Source of the DNA: Mobilitalea sp.
GTDB lineage: Bacteria > Bacillota_A > Clostridia > Lachnospirales > Lachnospiraceae
Reading direction: 5' to 3'
DNA length: 54,600 nt
Assembly (NCBI GenBank): GCA_029974875.1
Contig: JARKQP010000167.1
Coordinates: 1-54,600, forward strand
The notes below the pieces were generated by a model. That model was not told the origin of the DNA and did no database searches. It worked only from the letters and a program-made list of their open reading frames with translations. Shown in pieces: positions 35,010-43,356 of this stretch. A program made the translations under genes and the position numbers. The first letter of the stretch is position 1, and each line of letters starts with the position of its first letter.

Positions 35010-35687
35010 GTGAAGTTGTTAAAGATAAACAAGGATCATAGAGACTTTCTGGCGGCGAATGGATTAGGGTTTGTTGACACGGAGTGCGTCCTGCCCCGCG
35101 CCTATGAAAAAGGAGAATACCTGTTTCATCAGGGAGAGCAGCTTAGCTGTATCTATCTGCTGTACTCCGGTAAGGTAAGCATCAGTGTGACTGCAAAGAA
35201 TGGGAAAACATTGCTCCTGGCAATCTGTACAAATCAGACGATATTCGGCGAAATCGAGTTTTTTACCGATGGTCTTGCCACATCAAGCGCCCTGGCTATG
35301 AACCGTGCCCTCCTGCTTACGATTCCCTTTGCCCAGTTACGGGATGTGGAAGGGAATGAGAAGTTATTATATTTTCTGGGCTTGACCTTAGCAAAGAAAT
35401 TAACGCGCAGTATACAGAATAATACAACAAACATACTGAATTTAGCAGATGCAAAGGTAGCGTCCTATATTTTGCTCAGCAATGTGGATGGACGGTTCAA
35501 AGCTAATTTGACGAAGGTAGCCGAGCTTTTAGGCATAAGCTACCGGCATTTATTAAGGACGTTGGAGGAATTATGTACACAGGGGGTACTGGCAAAAGAC
35601 AGGCATGCCTTTGTGATACGGGATATAGACGGGCTTCGGGCATTGGCACAGGATTGCTTTGTGTCGATGGATATTAGGTTAAATTGA
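35010..35687 (+). CDS. Crp/Fnr family transcriptional regulator (YeiL-like)
   Basis: A 225-residue regulator starting at GTG with AAGGAGGGGG upstream. Seen: cyclic-nucleotide-binding-like domain (EKGEYLFHQGEQLSCIYLLYSGKVSI, IFGEIEFF), a dimer helix, and a C-terminal winged helix with LTKVAELLGISYRHLLRTLEEL. No cysteine cluster. It resembles YeiL-type regulators in length and in the HTH wording. It is divergent from the DMT pair and behind a perfect palindrome, so it likely controls that pair. Confidence 0.9.
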   Translation: MKLLKINKDHRDFLAANGLGFVDTECVLPRAYEKGEYLFHQGEQLSCIYLLYSGKVSISVTAKNGKTLLLAICTNQTIFGEIEFFTDGLATSSALAMNRALLLTIPFAQLRDVEGNEKLLYFLGLTLAKKLTRSIQNNTTNILNLADAKVASYILLSNVDGRFKANLTKVAELLGISYRHLLRTLEELCTQGVLAKDRHAFVIRDIDGLRALAQDCFVSMDIRLN

Positions 35688-35730
35688 TAAACAGAGGAAT
35701 TATCTTATTGTTCCTTAAGGGCTTTATATA

Positions 35731-35772
35731 AATAACCAGGAGACAGACCTAAACGATTTTCTCCTGGTTATT
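35731..35772. terminator. Convergent terminator overlapping the end of the vWA gene
   Basis: A 13-bp perfect inverted repeat (35731-35743 with 35760-35772). Its right arm encodes the last residues of the vWA protein. The T-tract is weak on both sides (TTATTTATAT on the minus side). Confidence 0.5.
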
Positions 35773-37155
35773 CATGGAAAAGCCGCCGCTTGTAACATCA
35801 CCGGCATCCAGTATATGATTATCCCTTACTTCTACATGGCTTAGTTTTTTTACTGCACCATAGGGCTTTTTTAAGGAAAGCCCTTCCCCCCGCCCGGAGA
35901 TGACCCATAAAACGCGATATCCGCGGGGGATGGTTATCAGCTTATCTTCACCTTTCCCATCCGTAAAATACACCAGCAGATTCACCTTGTTATGGTTGGC
36001 ATATTCAAAAACGGGATTAAATTTCGTGCCTCCTTTTTTATGGAGCCTATCCTTGAGATCCTTTAGCGACGTAACCGGATACACCCTCCTGATCTCATTA
36101 TCACACTCAATCAAGGTAATCTCATGGTTATAATTTTTTACGATTCCCAGTACCTCTTTTAGGGCCTGCTTAAACTCCTCGTCACTGATGCTTCCGCTGA
36201 TGTCAAGGGCGACAGCAATATTGGCCTTATGGCTCTTAAGCTGCCCCCTTAAATCTAGCCGTTCCGGCTGCCTCCGGTTCTTTCTGGTTATGGTCTTCTT
36301 TGGATTGCTTTCCACTGTTCCCATTAACCGGCGCAGATATAAATTCCAGGGCAGTTCATCCTCACTGTTTTCCATTAAATCGATGAGGGCTTTTACATGG
36401 GTGGGAAGGTTACCCTTTTCTGAAAGCTTTAATACCTTTTCCGTGAAGCCCAGCAATGTTTTTTCATCAATGGTATCAGCTTCCTCCCAGATATCATGGG
36501 TTTTTCCTACCTCATATCCCGTTTTTATAGGATCGCCGGATCCACGGCTTTCTGCCGGCCCGGTTTTCTCCGTTTCCGGTGCAGGAATGGCTGTATGAAG
36601 CTGTTCCACATAATATTCGAAGGGCTGATAGGGTCTGAGGTCCAGGGAATATTTCTTGTTTACCCATTCCAGGGTAGTCGCATAGGGCGGCAGCTGATCC
36701 AGGTATTCATTTACAACGATGTCCATTGCCATATCGATGGCTAAGCTGTGGTAGCTGCTTTTTAATTTCCTGGCCCTTATTAAATGCAGGGACAGGATGT
36801 GGAGTATCTCGTGCTTGATGGAGCTTTGCATCTGCCCCACCTTAAGCTTCAAAAATATAAGGGGGTTAAAATAAATAACATAGCCCGCGTCCTTAAAATT
36901 AACGGCGGTAGGGCTGCTGATATCATATCTTAATTCCTTTGACATCTGGAATAAGAAATAACCATAGAAATTATCCTCATCCTCCATAAGGCTTAAATTA
37001 ACCTGGTCTACCAGATGAAAAAACTCCTTCTGAAACTCCTCCGGCATTGTGACCACGAATTTTGCAGCCTGTTGTTCCGCCTTTGAGAAAGTCCGGAGCA
37101 GTTTGCTTGATTTCTTGCGCAGCTCCCCGATTTGATTGTCAAGATAATGGTCCAT
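35749..37155 (-). CDS. vWA domain protein with metallopeptidase-like N-terminus (DUF2201 type)
   Basis: A 468-residue protein of two parts. Seen: an N-terminal zincin-like motif HEILHILSLH (His115, Glu116, His119, His124); a polar linker near 190-220; and a C-terminal von Willebrand A domain with the MIDAS residues in ALDISGS (Asp318, Ser320, Ser322), Thr377 in KGGTKFNP and TDG at 398-400. Known: such proteins pair with MoxR-type ATPases, which remodel a client through the metal-dependent vWA domain. It is the last gene of a three-gene run and starts three bases after the ATPase stop. No signal peptide. Role is unknown; protease activity is a guess from the motif. Confidence 0.85.
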   Translation of the reverse strand: MDHYLDNQIGELRKKSSKLLRTFSKAEQQAAKFVVTMPEEFQKEFFHLVDQVNLSLMEDEDNFYGYFLFQMSKELRYDISSPTAVNFKDAGYVIYFNPLIFLKLKVGQMQSSIKHEILHILSLHLIRARKLKSSYHSLAIDMAMDIVVNEYLDQLPPYATTLEWVNKKYSLDLRPYQPFEYYVEQLHTAIPAPETEKTGPAESRGSGDPIKTGYEVGKTHDIWEEADTIDEKTLLGFTEKVLKLSEKGNLPTHVKALIDLMENSEDELPWNLYLRRLMGTVESNPKKTITRKNRRQPERLDLRGQLKSHKANIAVALDISGSISDEEFKQALKEVLGIVKNYNHEITLIECDNEIRRVYPVTSLKDLKDRLHKKGGTKFNPVFEYANHNKVNLLVYFTDGKGEDKLITIPRGYRVLWVISGRGEGLSLKKPYGAVKKLSHVEVRDNHILDAGDVTSGGFSMNNQEKIV

Positions 37156-37158
37156 TTA

Positions 37159-38289
37159 TCACTCCCTAAAGAAGCCGTAGGATTCAAAATAGAGGTTCAC
37201 AAAGGCTTCATTTTCTATGGCCTGTTTATAAATTTCCCGGTAGCTGTTCCTGATGTCCTTCATGATGCCGATTCTTAGGTCTACAGGGTATATCTTTAGG
37301 AATTCAATTAACCGGTTGATATAAAAGCCGGATTCCCCAGAGTAGTTCTTTATATTTGTCTCCAGGTTTTTTAAAATATTCCTTGCCAAAAGGTAAAGCC
37401 TGGTATGGCTTTCCTTTTGTAGCTGTTCCAACACGGCTTCCGGTATGGCATCCCCGGAATAGATATCCTCGTAGGACACCAGGGGGTTATGGTCGGCTTC
37501 AATAAAGCTGATGAACTCCTCGGCAATTAATTTTCCTACATTTCCCCTGATGACATTTAAGAATACAGACCTGGGGATGGAGGATCTTCTCTCTTTATAT
37601 ACCGTATAGGCCTTTGAAATGCGTTCATAGCTTCTTGGTGTGGCACGGATGCTGTCTTCATTTATCTTATGTAAGTATTCCGGGAAGGCCTGGATGAATT
37701 CAATTACCTTTTGTTCGATGCCGGTATCGATGGCCCATTGCAGCCATTGCATATAATCCGGCTCCATGGAAAGCCACACAAAACGGTTTTCCTGGGCTGC
37801 GTCCATATCCACGACCTGATAATCAAAATCCGTGCCATATTTGCTGGAGGGGTTCATGGCAGCAATTATTTTTACACTCTGGTTAAGACGGTAGCCGTTG
37901 ATTTCCCGGTTCAGTATTAAATTCATAAGCTCCTGCTGTACCGTGTGTTCACAGCGGTTAATTTCGTCGATAAATAATAGGACTGCATTTCCTTTCGATA
38001 GTTCTTCATCAATTTCCCTTAGCTTATGATGGACCGCATATACTGTAGTCTTTTTCTGCGCCTCTTCCCCATTATTATTAACCTCAGTATAGGTTTCAAC
38101 CGTTGGCAGGCCGCCGATTTCCCCCTCTTTTAGGAGGTTACCGTCAATGACAACCAGGCTCCAATTGTTTTTTTCTGCAAGCTCCTTGGCTAAGGCGGTC
38201 TTTCCGATGCCGCTTTCGCCGACGATCAAGGGTACTTCATCCGTTGACAGTACCAGCTCCACGCTTTTTAATGTGTCTGTAAAATTCAT
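37159..38289 (-). CDS. MoxR-type AAA+ ATPase
   Basis: A 376-residue AAA+ ATPase from ATG 38289. Seen: Walker A GESGIGKT (24-31), Walker B VLLFIDEINRC near residue 105, sensor 1 IIAAMNPSS, and Arg-rich DAAQENRF, with helical lid to the end. The reading to TTG 38373 is rejected because that codon has no binding site and crosses the leader ORF. The start has no strong binding site of its own; a short leader ORF with AAAGGAG ends two bases upstream, so translation is likely coupled. It should use ATP to act on a client together with the vWA protein that follows. Confidence 0.88.
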   Translation of the reverse strand: MNFTDTLKSVELVLSTDEVPLIVGESGIGKTALAKELAEKNNWSLVVIDGNLLKEGEIGGLPTVETYTEVNNNGEEAQKKTTVYAVHHKLREIDEELSKGNAVLLFIDEINRCEHTVQQELMNLILNREINGYRLNQSVKIIAAMNPSSKYGTDFDYQVVDMDAAQENRFVWLSMEPDYMQWLQWAIDTGIEQKVIEFIQAFPEYLHKINEDSIRATPRSYERISKAYTVYKERRSSIPRSVFLNVIRGNVGKLIAEEFISFIEADHNPLVSYEDIYSGDAIPEAVLEQLQKESHTRLYLLARNILKNLETNIKNYSGESGFYINRLIEFLKIYPVDLRIGIMKDIRNSYREIYKQAIENEAFVNLYFESYGFFRE

Positions 38290-38291
38290 GA

Positions 38292-38327
38292 TTATCTTAA
38301 ATGATGCATCCGGTAATAATACATCAT
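38292..38327 (-). CDS. 11-residue leader ORF coupled to the ATPase gene
   Basis: ATGATG at 38327 is preceded by AAAGGAG at six-base spacing and encodes MMYYYRMHHLR before TAA. The stop is followed after TC by the ATPase ATG (TAATCATG). Three Tyr and two His in eleven residues are notable. It may only deliver ribosomes to the ATPase start, or make its translation depend on charged tRNA. Inference from layout. Confidence 0.45.
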   Translation of the reverse strand: MMYYYRMHHLR

Positions 38328-38379
38328 ACGCTCCTTTCTTTTTTCTGTGGCAGCAGGTAATTGAGAAACTCAAAAACTG

Positions 38380-39180
38380 CTACACCAGCTTCAGCTTTTC
38401 ATCCACCGCTATTTTTTTCGCTTTCCTGCTTCCGTATTGGTAGATGAACCGCATTTTATCCATGTCCCTGATAGTGCTGTGGTCTAGGGTGCTGTAGTTC
38501 AGAAAATCCCGGACATATTTTTCATCGACATCCTCACTTGATAATACTTCCCGTAATACTTCTTCCAGATCTGCCTTTGGGACCTCTTTCATAACATACT
38601 TCAAGACCAGGAAATTCACCTTCAAAAATTCCAGTATCCTGTTCTTGTCCAGGTTATTGATAAATTTAACGGCACTTTCGTTATTCCTGACCGCAATCAG
38701 CTGCGCCTGGTAGGTGGGGGATGTAATCAGCCGCAGAGCCTCGTAATTTATGGCTACAGCTTCCTCCTGGACACTTTCGTATGGATTTTTTATAAATTTG
38801 ATGGAATCGTAATTCCTTCTTACAGCTAATAGCTGCAGCTCCTCGCTTGGAGCATCGACGTATCGGATCGCCCAGCCGGCTTGTTCAACCGCCAGCCTGA
38901 CCACTGCTTCGGTGGGGTTTTTCAGGTATTCCAGGTTGGTCCAGCCGCTCTTGACTGCCCTTATCATCATGTCCTCCGTAGGATTTTTAATGAATTTAAT
39001 TGCCCGGATATTATTATCCAGGGCTAATTCCTCCATTTCCCTGGTGGGGTTTTTGATATATTCCAGCAACAGCCCATTTTTCCTTAGGGCGATCAGCTTC
39101 AGCTCATCGGAAGGCTGGTGAAGGGTTTTTATGGCGCTGGGATTGTTATTTATCATTTCAATAAGCTGTGACTGCTCCAT
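38380..39180 (-). CDS. Helical-repeat protein (DUF4116-like)
   Basis: A 266-residue soluble protein made mainly of about seven 24-residue units (residues 20-190) of the form NPTxxMxxxAVxxxxxxLEYLK, seen as YIKNPTREMEELAL, FIKNPTEDMMIRAV, YLKNPTEAVVRLAV, YVDAPSEELQLLAV, FIKNPYESVQEEAV and later degenerate ones. The pattern fits DUF4116-type helical repeats, which usually bind other proteins. The last 75 residues are acidic and non-repetitive. First gene of the run with MoxR ATPase and vWA protein, 52 bases before the leader ORF. A minus-strand TATAAT at 39300-39295 may be its promoter. Likely a client adaptor or recognition subunit (inference). Confidence 0.75.
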   Translation of the reverse strand: MEQSQLIEMINNNPSAIKTLHQPSDELKLIALRKNGLLLEYIKNPTREMEELALDNNIRAIKFIKNPTEDMMIRAVKSGWTNLEYLKNPTEAVVRLAVEQAGWAIRYVDAPSEELQLLAVRRNYDSIKFIKNPYESVQEEAVAINYEALRLITSPTYQAQLIAVRNNESAVKFINNLDKNRILEFLKVNFLVLKYVMKEVPKADLEEVLREVLSSEDVDEKYVRDFLNYSTLDHSTIRDMDKMRFIYQYGSRKAKKIAVDEKLKLV

Positions 39181-39294
39181 TTAGTTTCTTCCTTTTGTAC
39201 TTATCCTGCCGGGATAAATTGATTCTATTGGGAATACATCAAATAATACGTCAATCATACCCGGATCTGTATAAAGTTTAATTGGGACATATTG

Positions 39295-39300
39295 ATTATA
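39295..39300 (-). promoter_or_regulatory. Candidate -10 box of the repeat/MoxR/vWA operon
   Basis: A perfect TATAAT on the minus strand about 115 bases before the start at 39180. The -35 region is T-rich without a clear match. The remainder of 39181-39400 holds nothing else that I can recognise. Confidence 0.35.
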
Positions 39301-39400
39301 TCACCATAGTCCAAAAAAATCACTTTTTAAATATTTGAAGAGCGGAACTAATTTAGAACTAAGTTAAATAATGGGTTCTTATTTATTTCAAAGAATGGTA

Positions 39401-39428
39401 TTGACAAAAAGCTCATACTGTATATAAT
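39401..39428 (+). promoter_or_regulatory. Promoter of the GntR-ABC exporter operon
   Basis: Perfect TTGACA (39401-39406) and perfect TATAAT (39423-39428) are 16 bases apart, a strong promoter. It is almost completely covered by the inverted repeat at 39408-39451, so it is expected to be tightly repressed. Confidence 0.8.
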
Positions 39429-39451
39429 TTAATATATACAGTATGAGCTTT
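39408..39451 (+). promoter_or_regulatory. 19-bp perfect inverted repeat, candidate GntR (YtrA) operator
   Basis: Positions 39408-39426 and 39433-39451 are perfect inverted copies around ATTTAA, with core ACTGTATATA. The repeat spans the spacer, the -10 box and the start of transcription. YtrA-type GntR proteins commonly repress their own operon from such sites. No U-tract follows, which argues against a terminator. Confidence 0.75.
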
Positions 39452-39510
39452 GCAAAGTAAACTGCCCGGTGATATTTCTGCAGAATATCATAGGGTGTAC
39501 TGGAGGTACT

Positions 39511-39882
39511 ATGAAGATATTAATATCAAACCAGTCAGAACTGCCAATCTATGCCCAAATCAAGGAGCAGATCAAGGAACAGATACTGAACGGGCAGATT
39601 CAGGAGGGGACAGAGCTTCCCTCTATCCGCAGGTTGGCAAAAGAGCTTGGAGTGAGCGTCATAACTACCACCCGTGCGTATAACGACCTTGAAGAAGAGG
39701 GTTTTATTACGTCCATGCAGGGGAAAGGGAGCATAGTATTGTCCAAGGAAAATGAGCTCCTGAAGGAAAAATACCTGCTTCGGATTGAAGACGGGATGGA
39801 AATAGCGGTAGAGACGGCGAAGAGAATTGGAATGAAGGAAGAGGAACTTGTAGACTTATTGCATAAGCTGTGGAGAGAGTGA
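39511..39882 (+). CDS. GntR family regulator, YtrA subfamily
   Basis: A 123-residue repressor. Seen: N-terminal winged helix with PIYAQIKEQIKEQILNGQ, LPSIRRLAKELGVSVITTTRAYNDLEEEGFI and GKGS, then a short helical tail (about 45 residues) typical of YtrA. The start ATG at 39511 has GGAGGT close upstream; 14 further open codons before it are not used. It ends three bases before the ABC ATPase start. Likely represses the exporter operon until an envelope-active compound is sensed (inference from family). Confidence 0.93.
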   Translation: MKILISNQSELPIYAQIKEQIKEQILNGQIQEGTELPSIRRLAKELGVSVITTTRAYNDLEEEGFITSMQGKGSIVLSKENELLKEKYLLRIEDGMEIAVETAKRIGMKEEELVDLLHKLWRE

Positions 39883-39884
39883 AC

Positions 39885-40745
39885 ATGGAGCTGTTAGAAG
39901 TAAAGGGCTTAACCAAACGCTATAAGGATTTTTTACTTGACGATGTAACCTTTTCCCTGCCCAAGGGATATATCATGGGATACGTTGGACAGAACGGGGC
40001 AGGAAAGACAACGACAATTAACTGCATTAACCAGATCTGCCATGCCAATGGCGGCACTGTCTATGTAAATGGCCGGAGATATAAAGAGGATCCAATCGGA
40101 TATAAGGAAGAAATTGGGTTCATCGGGGATGAATCCTATTTTCCAAAGGAGATGAAGATATCCGATATCCGGAGCATCCAAAAAACATTTTATGAAAGCT
40201 TCCAGGAAAGCACTTTTAATGAAATGGTCGTAAGGTTTCAACTGCCGGAAAAGCGGAAGATATCGGAGTTTTCCAGAGGGATGAAGGTAAAGCTGATGTT
40301 TGCGGTAGCGTTGTCCAGGGATACAAAGCTTCTGATTTTAGATGAAGCCACCAATGGTCTCGACCCGGTGATACGGTCAGAGGTGCTGAAGATCCTCCAG
40401 GATTATATTTCAGATGGTGAGAGGAGCATACTCTTTTCCACCCACATGCTGGAAGACCTTGAGCAGATAGCAGACTATATCGTCTTTATTGACCAGGGGA
40501 AAATAATCATTAATGAGGCCAAGGATGACCTGCTGGAATCTTTTATCCTTATCAAAGGTGATAATGCAGAGCTTACGCCGGAGCTAAGGAGCCGGCTAAT
40601 TGGAATGGAAAAGAAGGAATTTGGATTTGAAGCGCTGATAAAAAGTGATGAAGCGCGGTATGTTCCCAAAGGGTTTGTCATAAATAATCCGTCCATTGAC
40701 AAGATCATGGTGAATTTAATCCGTAACAGAATGGGGGAGAGATAG
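39885..40745 (+). CDS. ABC exporter ATP-binding protein
   Basis: A 286-residue ATPase of the YtrB/CcmA-like group. Seen: Walker A GQNGAGKTT, signature FSRGMKVKL (degenerate LSGGQ, usual for this group), Walker B LLILDEATNGLDP, and switch STHMLEDLE. The start ATG at 39885 follows GAGAGAG; a GTG at 39870 inside the GntR gene is less likely. It powers the membrane protein encoded one base downstream. Confidence 0.94.
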   Translation: MELLEVKGLTKRYKDFLLDDVTFSLPKGYIMGYVGQNGAGKTTTINCINQICHANGGTVYVNGRRYKEDPIGYKEEIGFIGDESYFPKEMKISDIRSIQKTFYESFQESTFNEMVVRFQLPEKRKISEFSRGMKVKLMFAVALSRDTKLLILDEATNGLDPVIRSEVLKILQDYISDGERSILFSTHMLEDLEQIADYIVFIDQGKIIINEAKDDLLESFILIKGDNAELTPELRSRLIGMEKKEFGFEALIKSDEARYVPKGFVINNPSIDKIMVNLIRNRMGER

Positions 40746-40746
40746 G

Positions 40747-41406
40747 ATGAAGGCTTTAAAATTCTTAAAAGTGGACTGGATCCGCTGCAAATCCCAATTA
40801 AAAATCATGATACTTTTTCCGGTGGTGGCAATGGTTATAGGCCTTGGTGGGCTGGAAAATGAGATGTTTACAATTACCTACATGGTTTTCGGATCCATTA
40901 TATTTGCAGTCCAGCCCTTTAATATGGAGCAAATGTCGGAATCCGGCTTCATTAATATGCTGCCGGGGACTAAGAGTGACCGTGTTGCGGGAAGATATTT
41001 ATTTGCATTTATCCTGGTTATAGTTTCGGTATTGTTAGGGGCAGGTGCGATGATTCTATATGATATAAAACACGGGATCAGCCTGGCGCCGGTGTTGACC
41101 ACGTCCTGCATATTCTTTGGAGGTGCCATGGTCATCTGCTCCCTGCAGTATATTCTGTTCTATTCCCTGGGAAAAGGTAAGAGCAATCAAATGATGGGCA
41201 TCATCCGCATGATTCCTGCGTTTATTATGTTCTTTCTTGGGAACTACTTTTCTGACTGGATAAAGAGTGGGGGAGCTGCCAAACTAAATTGGATATTGGA
41301 CCGCACTGCTGAGCTTTCTGCTTTGTGTGTGCTGGTTGGGCTTTTCGTATTTTTCGTTGGGATATCCATATCCGGCAGGATTATTGAACATAAGGATTTC
41401 GCTTAA
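40747..41406 (+). CDS. ABC-2 type permease
   Basis: A 219-residue membrane protein with about six helices and no other recognisable domain, fitting the ABC2_membrane_5 type that goes with YtrA-regulated exporters. Seen: cytoplasmic start ALKFLKVDWIRCKSQLK, GTKSDRVAGRYLF after the second helix. GGGGGAGAG precedes ATG. Substrate could be a peptide or an envelope-stress compound; unknown. Confidence 0.88.
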   Translation: MKALKFLKVDWIRCKSQLKIMILFPVVAMVIGLGGLENEMFTITYMVFGSIIFAVQPFNMEQMSESGFINMLPGTKSDRVAGRYLFAFILVIVSVLLGAGAMILYDIKHGISLAPVLTTSCIFFGGAMVICSLQYILFYSLGKGKSNQMMGIIRMIPAFIMFFLGNYFSDWIKSGGAAKLNWILDRTAELSALCVLVGLFVFFVGISISGRIIEHKDFA

Positions 41407-41422
41407 AATTCTTTCTGCTTAT

Positions 41423-41500
41423 AAGAGCCTATAAAGTGCGGTCTACCGGTAATCTGGCAGAGAGTTCACTCTATAGGCTCTTTTCTGTTATTTTTTTGTA
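41423..41500. terminator. Terminator after the exporter operon
   Basis: AAGAGCCTATA (41423-41433) and TATAGGCTCTT (41472-41482) are perfect inverted arms with a long 38-base loop, followed by a T-run (TTATTTTTTT). It separates the convergent exporter and galactonate operons. Confidence 0.65.
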
Positions 41501-41567
41501 CCGTGCATATCCAGCAGCGTTAAGTAATTGAGAAACATCAGATTACAAGTAATGTATAATATTAATA

Positions 41568-42716
41568 TTACCATTCCGCAATAGAGCCGTCCTCATGGCG
41601 CCATACAGGATTTTTCCAATGATGGGGGGATGAATTTTCTTCCAGAACAAGCTCCTTATTTATAGTAACACCAAGACCGGGAAGTGTCGGTAGATTAACA
41701 TAGCCATCCGTAAATGCAAAATCCTCAGGGTTTTTTATGTAATCCAGTACGCTCTTTCCGACATTATAATGAATACCGATGCTCTGCTCCTGGATGACCG
41801 CATTATAGCAGGTGGCATCTATTTGCAGGCAGGCGGACAGGGCAATGGGTCCTAAAGGACAATGGGGTGCAAGGGCAATATCATAGGCTTCAGCCATAGA
41901 AGCAATTTTCTTTACTTCGGTAATACCGCCTGCGTGGGATAGATCCGGTTGAATAATATCAACACCGCCAGCCTGTAACAAGCGCTTAAAATCCCATTTT
42001 GAAAATAATCGCTCACCGGTAGCTATAGGAATATTACAACTGGCGGCTATTTCTTTAAAGACCTCCATGTTTTCGCATAAAACAGGCTCCTCAATAAACA
42101 TAGGATCAAATTCTTCCAATTTCTTTGCCAGAATTTTAGCCATAGGCTTGTGTACTCTGCCATGAAAATCTATGGCGATTCCAAAATTCTTCCCAGTACT
42201 TTCGCGGATAGAAGCAACCCTTTCAAGAACAGAATCCACCTTATCATAGCTGTCAATGAATTGTAATTCTTCAGTAGCATTCATTTTGATGGCTTTGAAG
42301 CCTGACATCTGTTTTTCTTTTGCAGCCTTCGCTACATCAGCAGGGCGGTCTCCGCCTATCCAGGAATAAACTTTTATTTTGGTACGGCATTTGCCGCCCA
42401 TTAGTTCGTAGACCGGTGCATTGTAGTATTTTCCTTTAATATCCCATAAGGCTTGGTCAATGCCGGAAATTGCACTCATTATAATGGGGCCGCCTCTATA
42501 AAAAGCAGCACGGTACAGAAGGGTCCAGATATCTTCAATATTTAGGGGATTCATTCCTATCAAATAATCAGTGACCTCTTCGACACAGGCACTTACGGTG
42601 GAAGCTTTTCCTTCAATAACAGCTTCGCCCCAACCGGTAATTCCGTCATCTGTTTCTACCTCAACAAAACACCAGCGGGGTCTAACTAAGTAGGTGGATA
42701 TTTTTATAATCTTCAT
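41568..42716 (-). CDS. dgoD: D-galactonate dehydratase
   Basis: A 382-residue enolase-superfamily dehydratase, the same length as the E. coli enzyme and very similar to it as I remember it. Reaction: D-galactonate to 2-dehydro-3-deoxygalactonate and water, Mg-dependent. Seen: YRAAFYRGGPIIMSAISGIDQALWDIKGK, AIDFHGRVHKPMAK with the first metal-ligand Asp, FIEEPVLCEN with Glu, ATGERLFSKWDFK, LQPDLSHAGGI, LAPHCPLGPIALSA with the catalytic His, and C-terminal WRHEDGSIAEW. It overlaps the aldolase gene by four bases. Last gene of the iclR-kinase-aldolase-dehydratase operon. Confidence 0.94.
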   Translation of the reverse strand: MKIIKISTYLVRPRWCFVEVETDDGITGWGEAVIEGKASTVSACVEEVTDYLIGMNPLNIEDIWTLLYRAAFYRGGPIIMSAISGIDQALWDIKGKYYNAPVYELMGGKCRTKIKVYSWIGGDRPADVAKAAKEKQMSGFKAIKMNATEELQFIDSYDKVDSVLERVASIRESTGKNFGIAIDFHGRVHKPMAKILAKKLEEFDPMFIEEPVLCENMEVFKEIAASCNIPIATGERLFSKWDFKRLLQAGGVDIIQPDLSHAGGITEVKKIASMAEAYDIALAPHCPLGPIALSACLQIDATCYNAVIQEQSIGIHYNVGKSVLDYIKNPEDFAFTDGYVNLPTLPGLGVTINKELVLEENSSPHHWKNPVWRHEDGSIAEW

Positions 42717-43345
42717 AATAAGTTATCCTTTCTTAATGTAGACATGAAGGTATGGATATCCCTGGTAATCTGGGACCAATTTTTTTCTTGAAACAGTTTT
42801 TTATTAACCAATGAGCTGCCAATTCCAACTCCAATAAAACCTGCCTGTAAGTAGTTAGGAGTATTTTGCGGCGAAATACCGCCTACGGCTACATATTCCG
42901 TATTGGGAAACGGCCCGCGCAGGCTTTTTATGTATCCTATCGGTAAATCTCCCGCAGGAAATAATTTTAATGTATTAAATCCGTATTGCAAACAAATACT
43001 CACATCGGTTGGAGTATTAACACCTGGTAAAAATGGTATTTTATTTTTAGCGCAGTAGCTAAGAACTTCTAAATTGGTGGAAGGTGATAATAAAAAATCT
43101 GCACCGGCTTCCACTGCAAGGGCAGCGTCCTTTTCCGTTAATATCGTACCTGCGCCAATAATAGTATCTTCCGGCATATTCTGCTTCATCCATTTAAGCT
43201 GGGAAACAGCATTTTCAGCGCTGAAAGATACTTCGAATGAACGCAAACCTCCTTCATAAAGGCTGTTTGCATAATTTGGAAGATCTGAATCCGGTGTATT
43301 GCGTAAAATTGATATAACCGGATTTTTCTTAATTAAATTTTTCAT
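42713..43345 (-). CDS. dgoA: 2-dehydro-3-deoxy-6-phosphogalactonate aldolase (KDPG-type)
   Basis: A 210-residue class I aldolase. It should split 6-phospho-KDGal to pyruvate and glyceraldehyde 3-phosphate. Seen: PVISILRNT, GLRSFEVSFS with the Glu, IIGAGTIL, the Schiff-base lysine in NTLKLFPAGDLPIGYIKSLRGPFP, and VAVGGISPQN. Distinguishing KDPGal from KDPG aldolase rests on the neighbours (galactonate dehydratase). Eleven bases separate it from the kinase gene. Confidence 0.9.
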   Translation of the reverse strand: MKNLIKKNPVISILRNTPDSDLPNYANSLYEGGLRSFEVSFSAENAVSQLKWMKQNMPEDTIIGAGTILTEKDAALAVEAGADFLLSPSTNLEVLSYCAKNKIPFLPGVNTPTDVSICLQYGFNTLKLFPAGDLPIGYIKSLRGPFPNTEYVAVGGISPQNTPNYLQAGFIGVGIGSSLVNKKLFQEKNWSQITRDIHTFMSTLRKDNLL

Positions 43346-43356
43346 ATAAAACCTCT

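Noticed and set aside
38290..38373. Longer N-terminus of the MoxR ATPase from TTG 38373
   Set aside because: No binding site, and the added residues look unlike a AAA+ N-terminus; the region has a better explained leader ORF in another frame.
39408..39451. Terminator reading of the 19-bp inverted repeat
   Set aside because: No T-run follows and it overlaps a perfect promoter; operator is the better reading.
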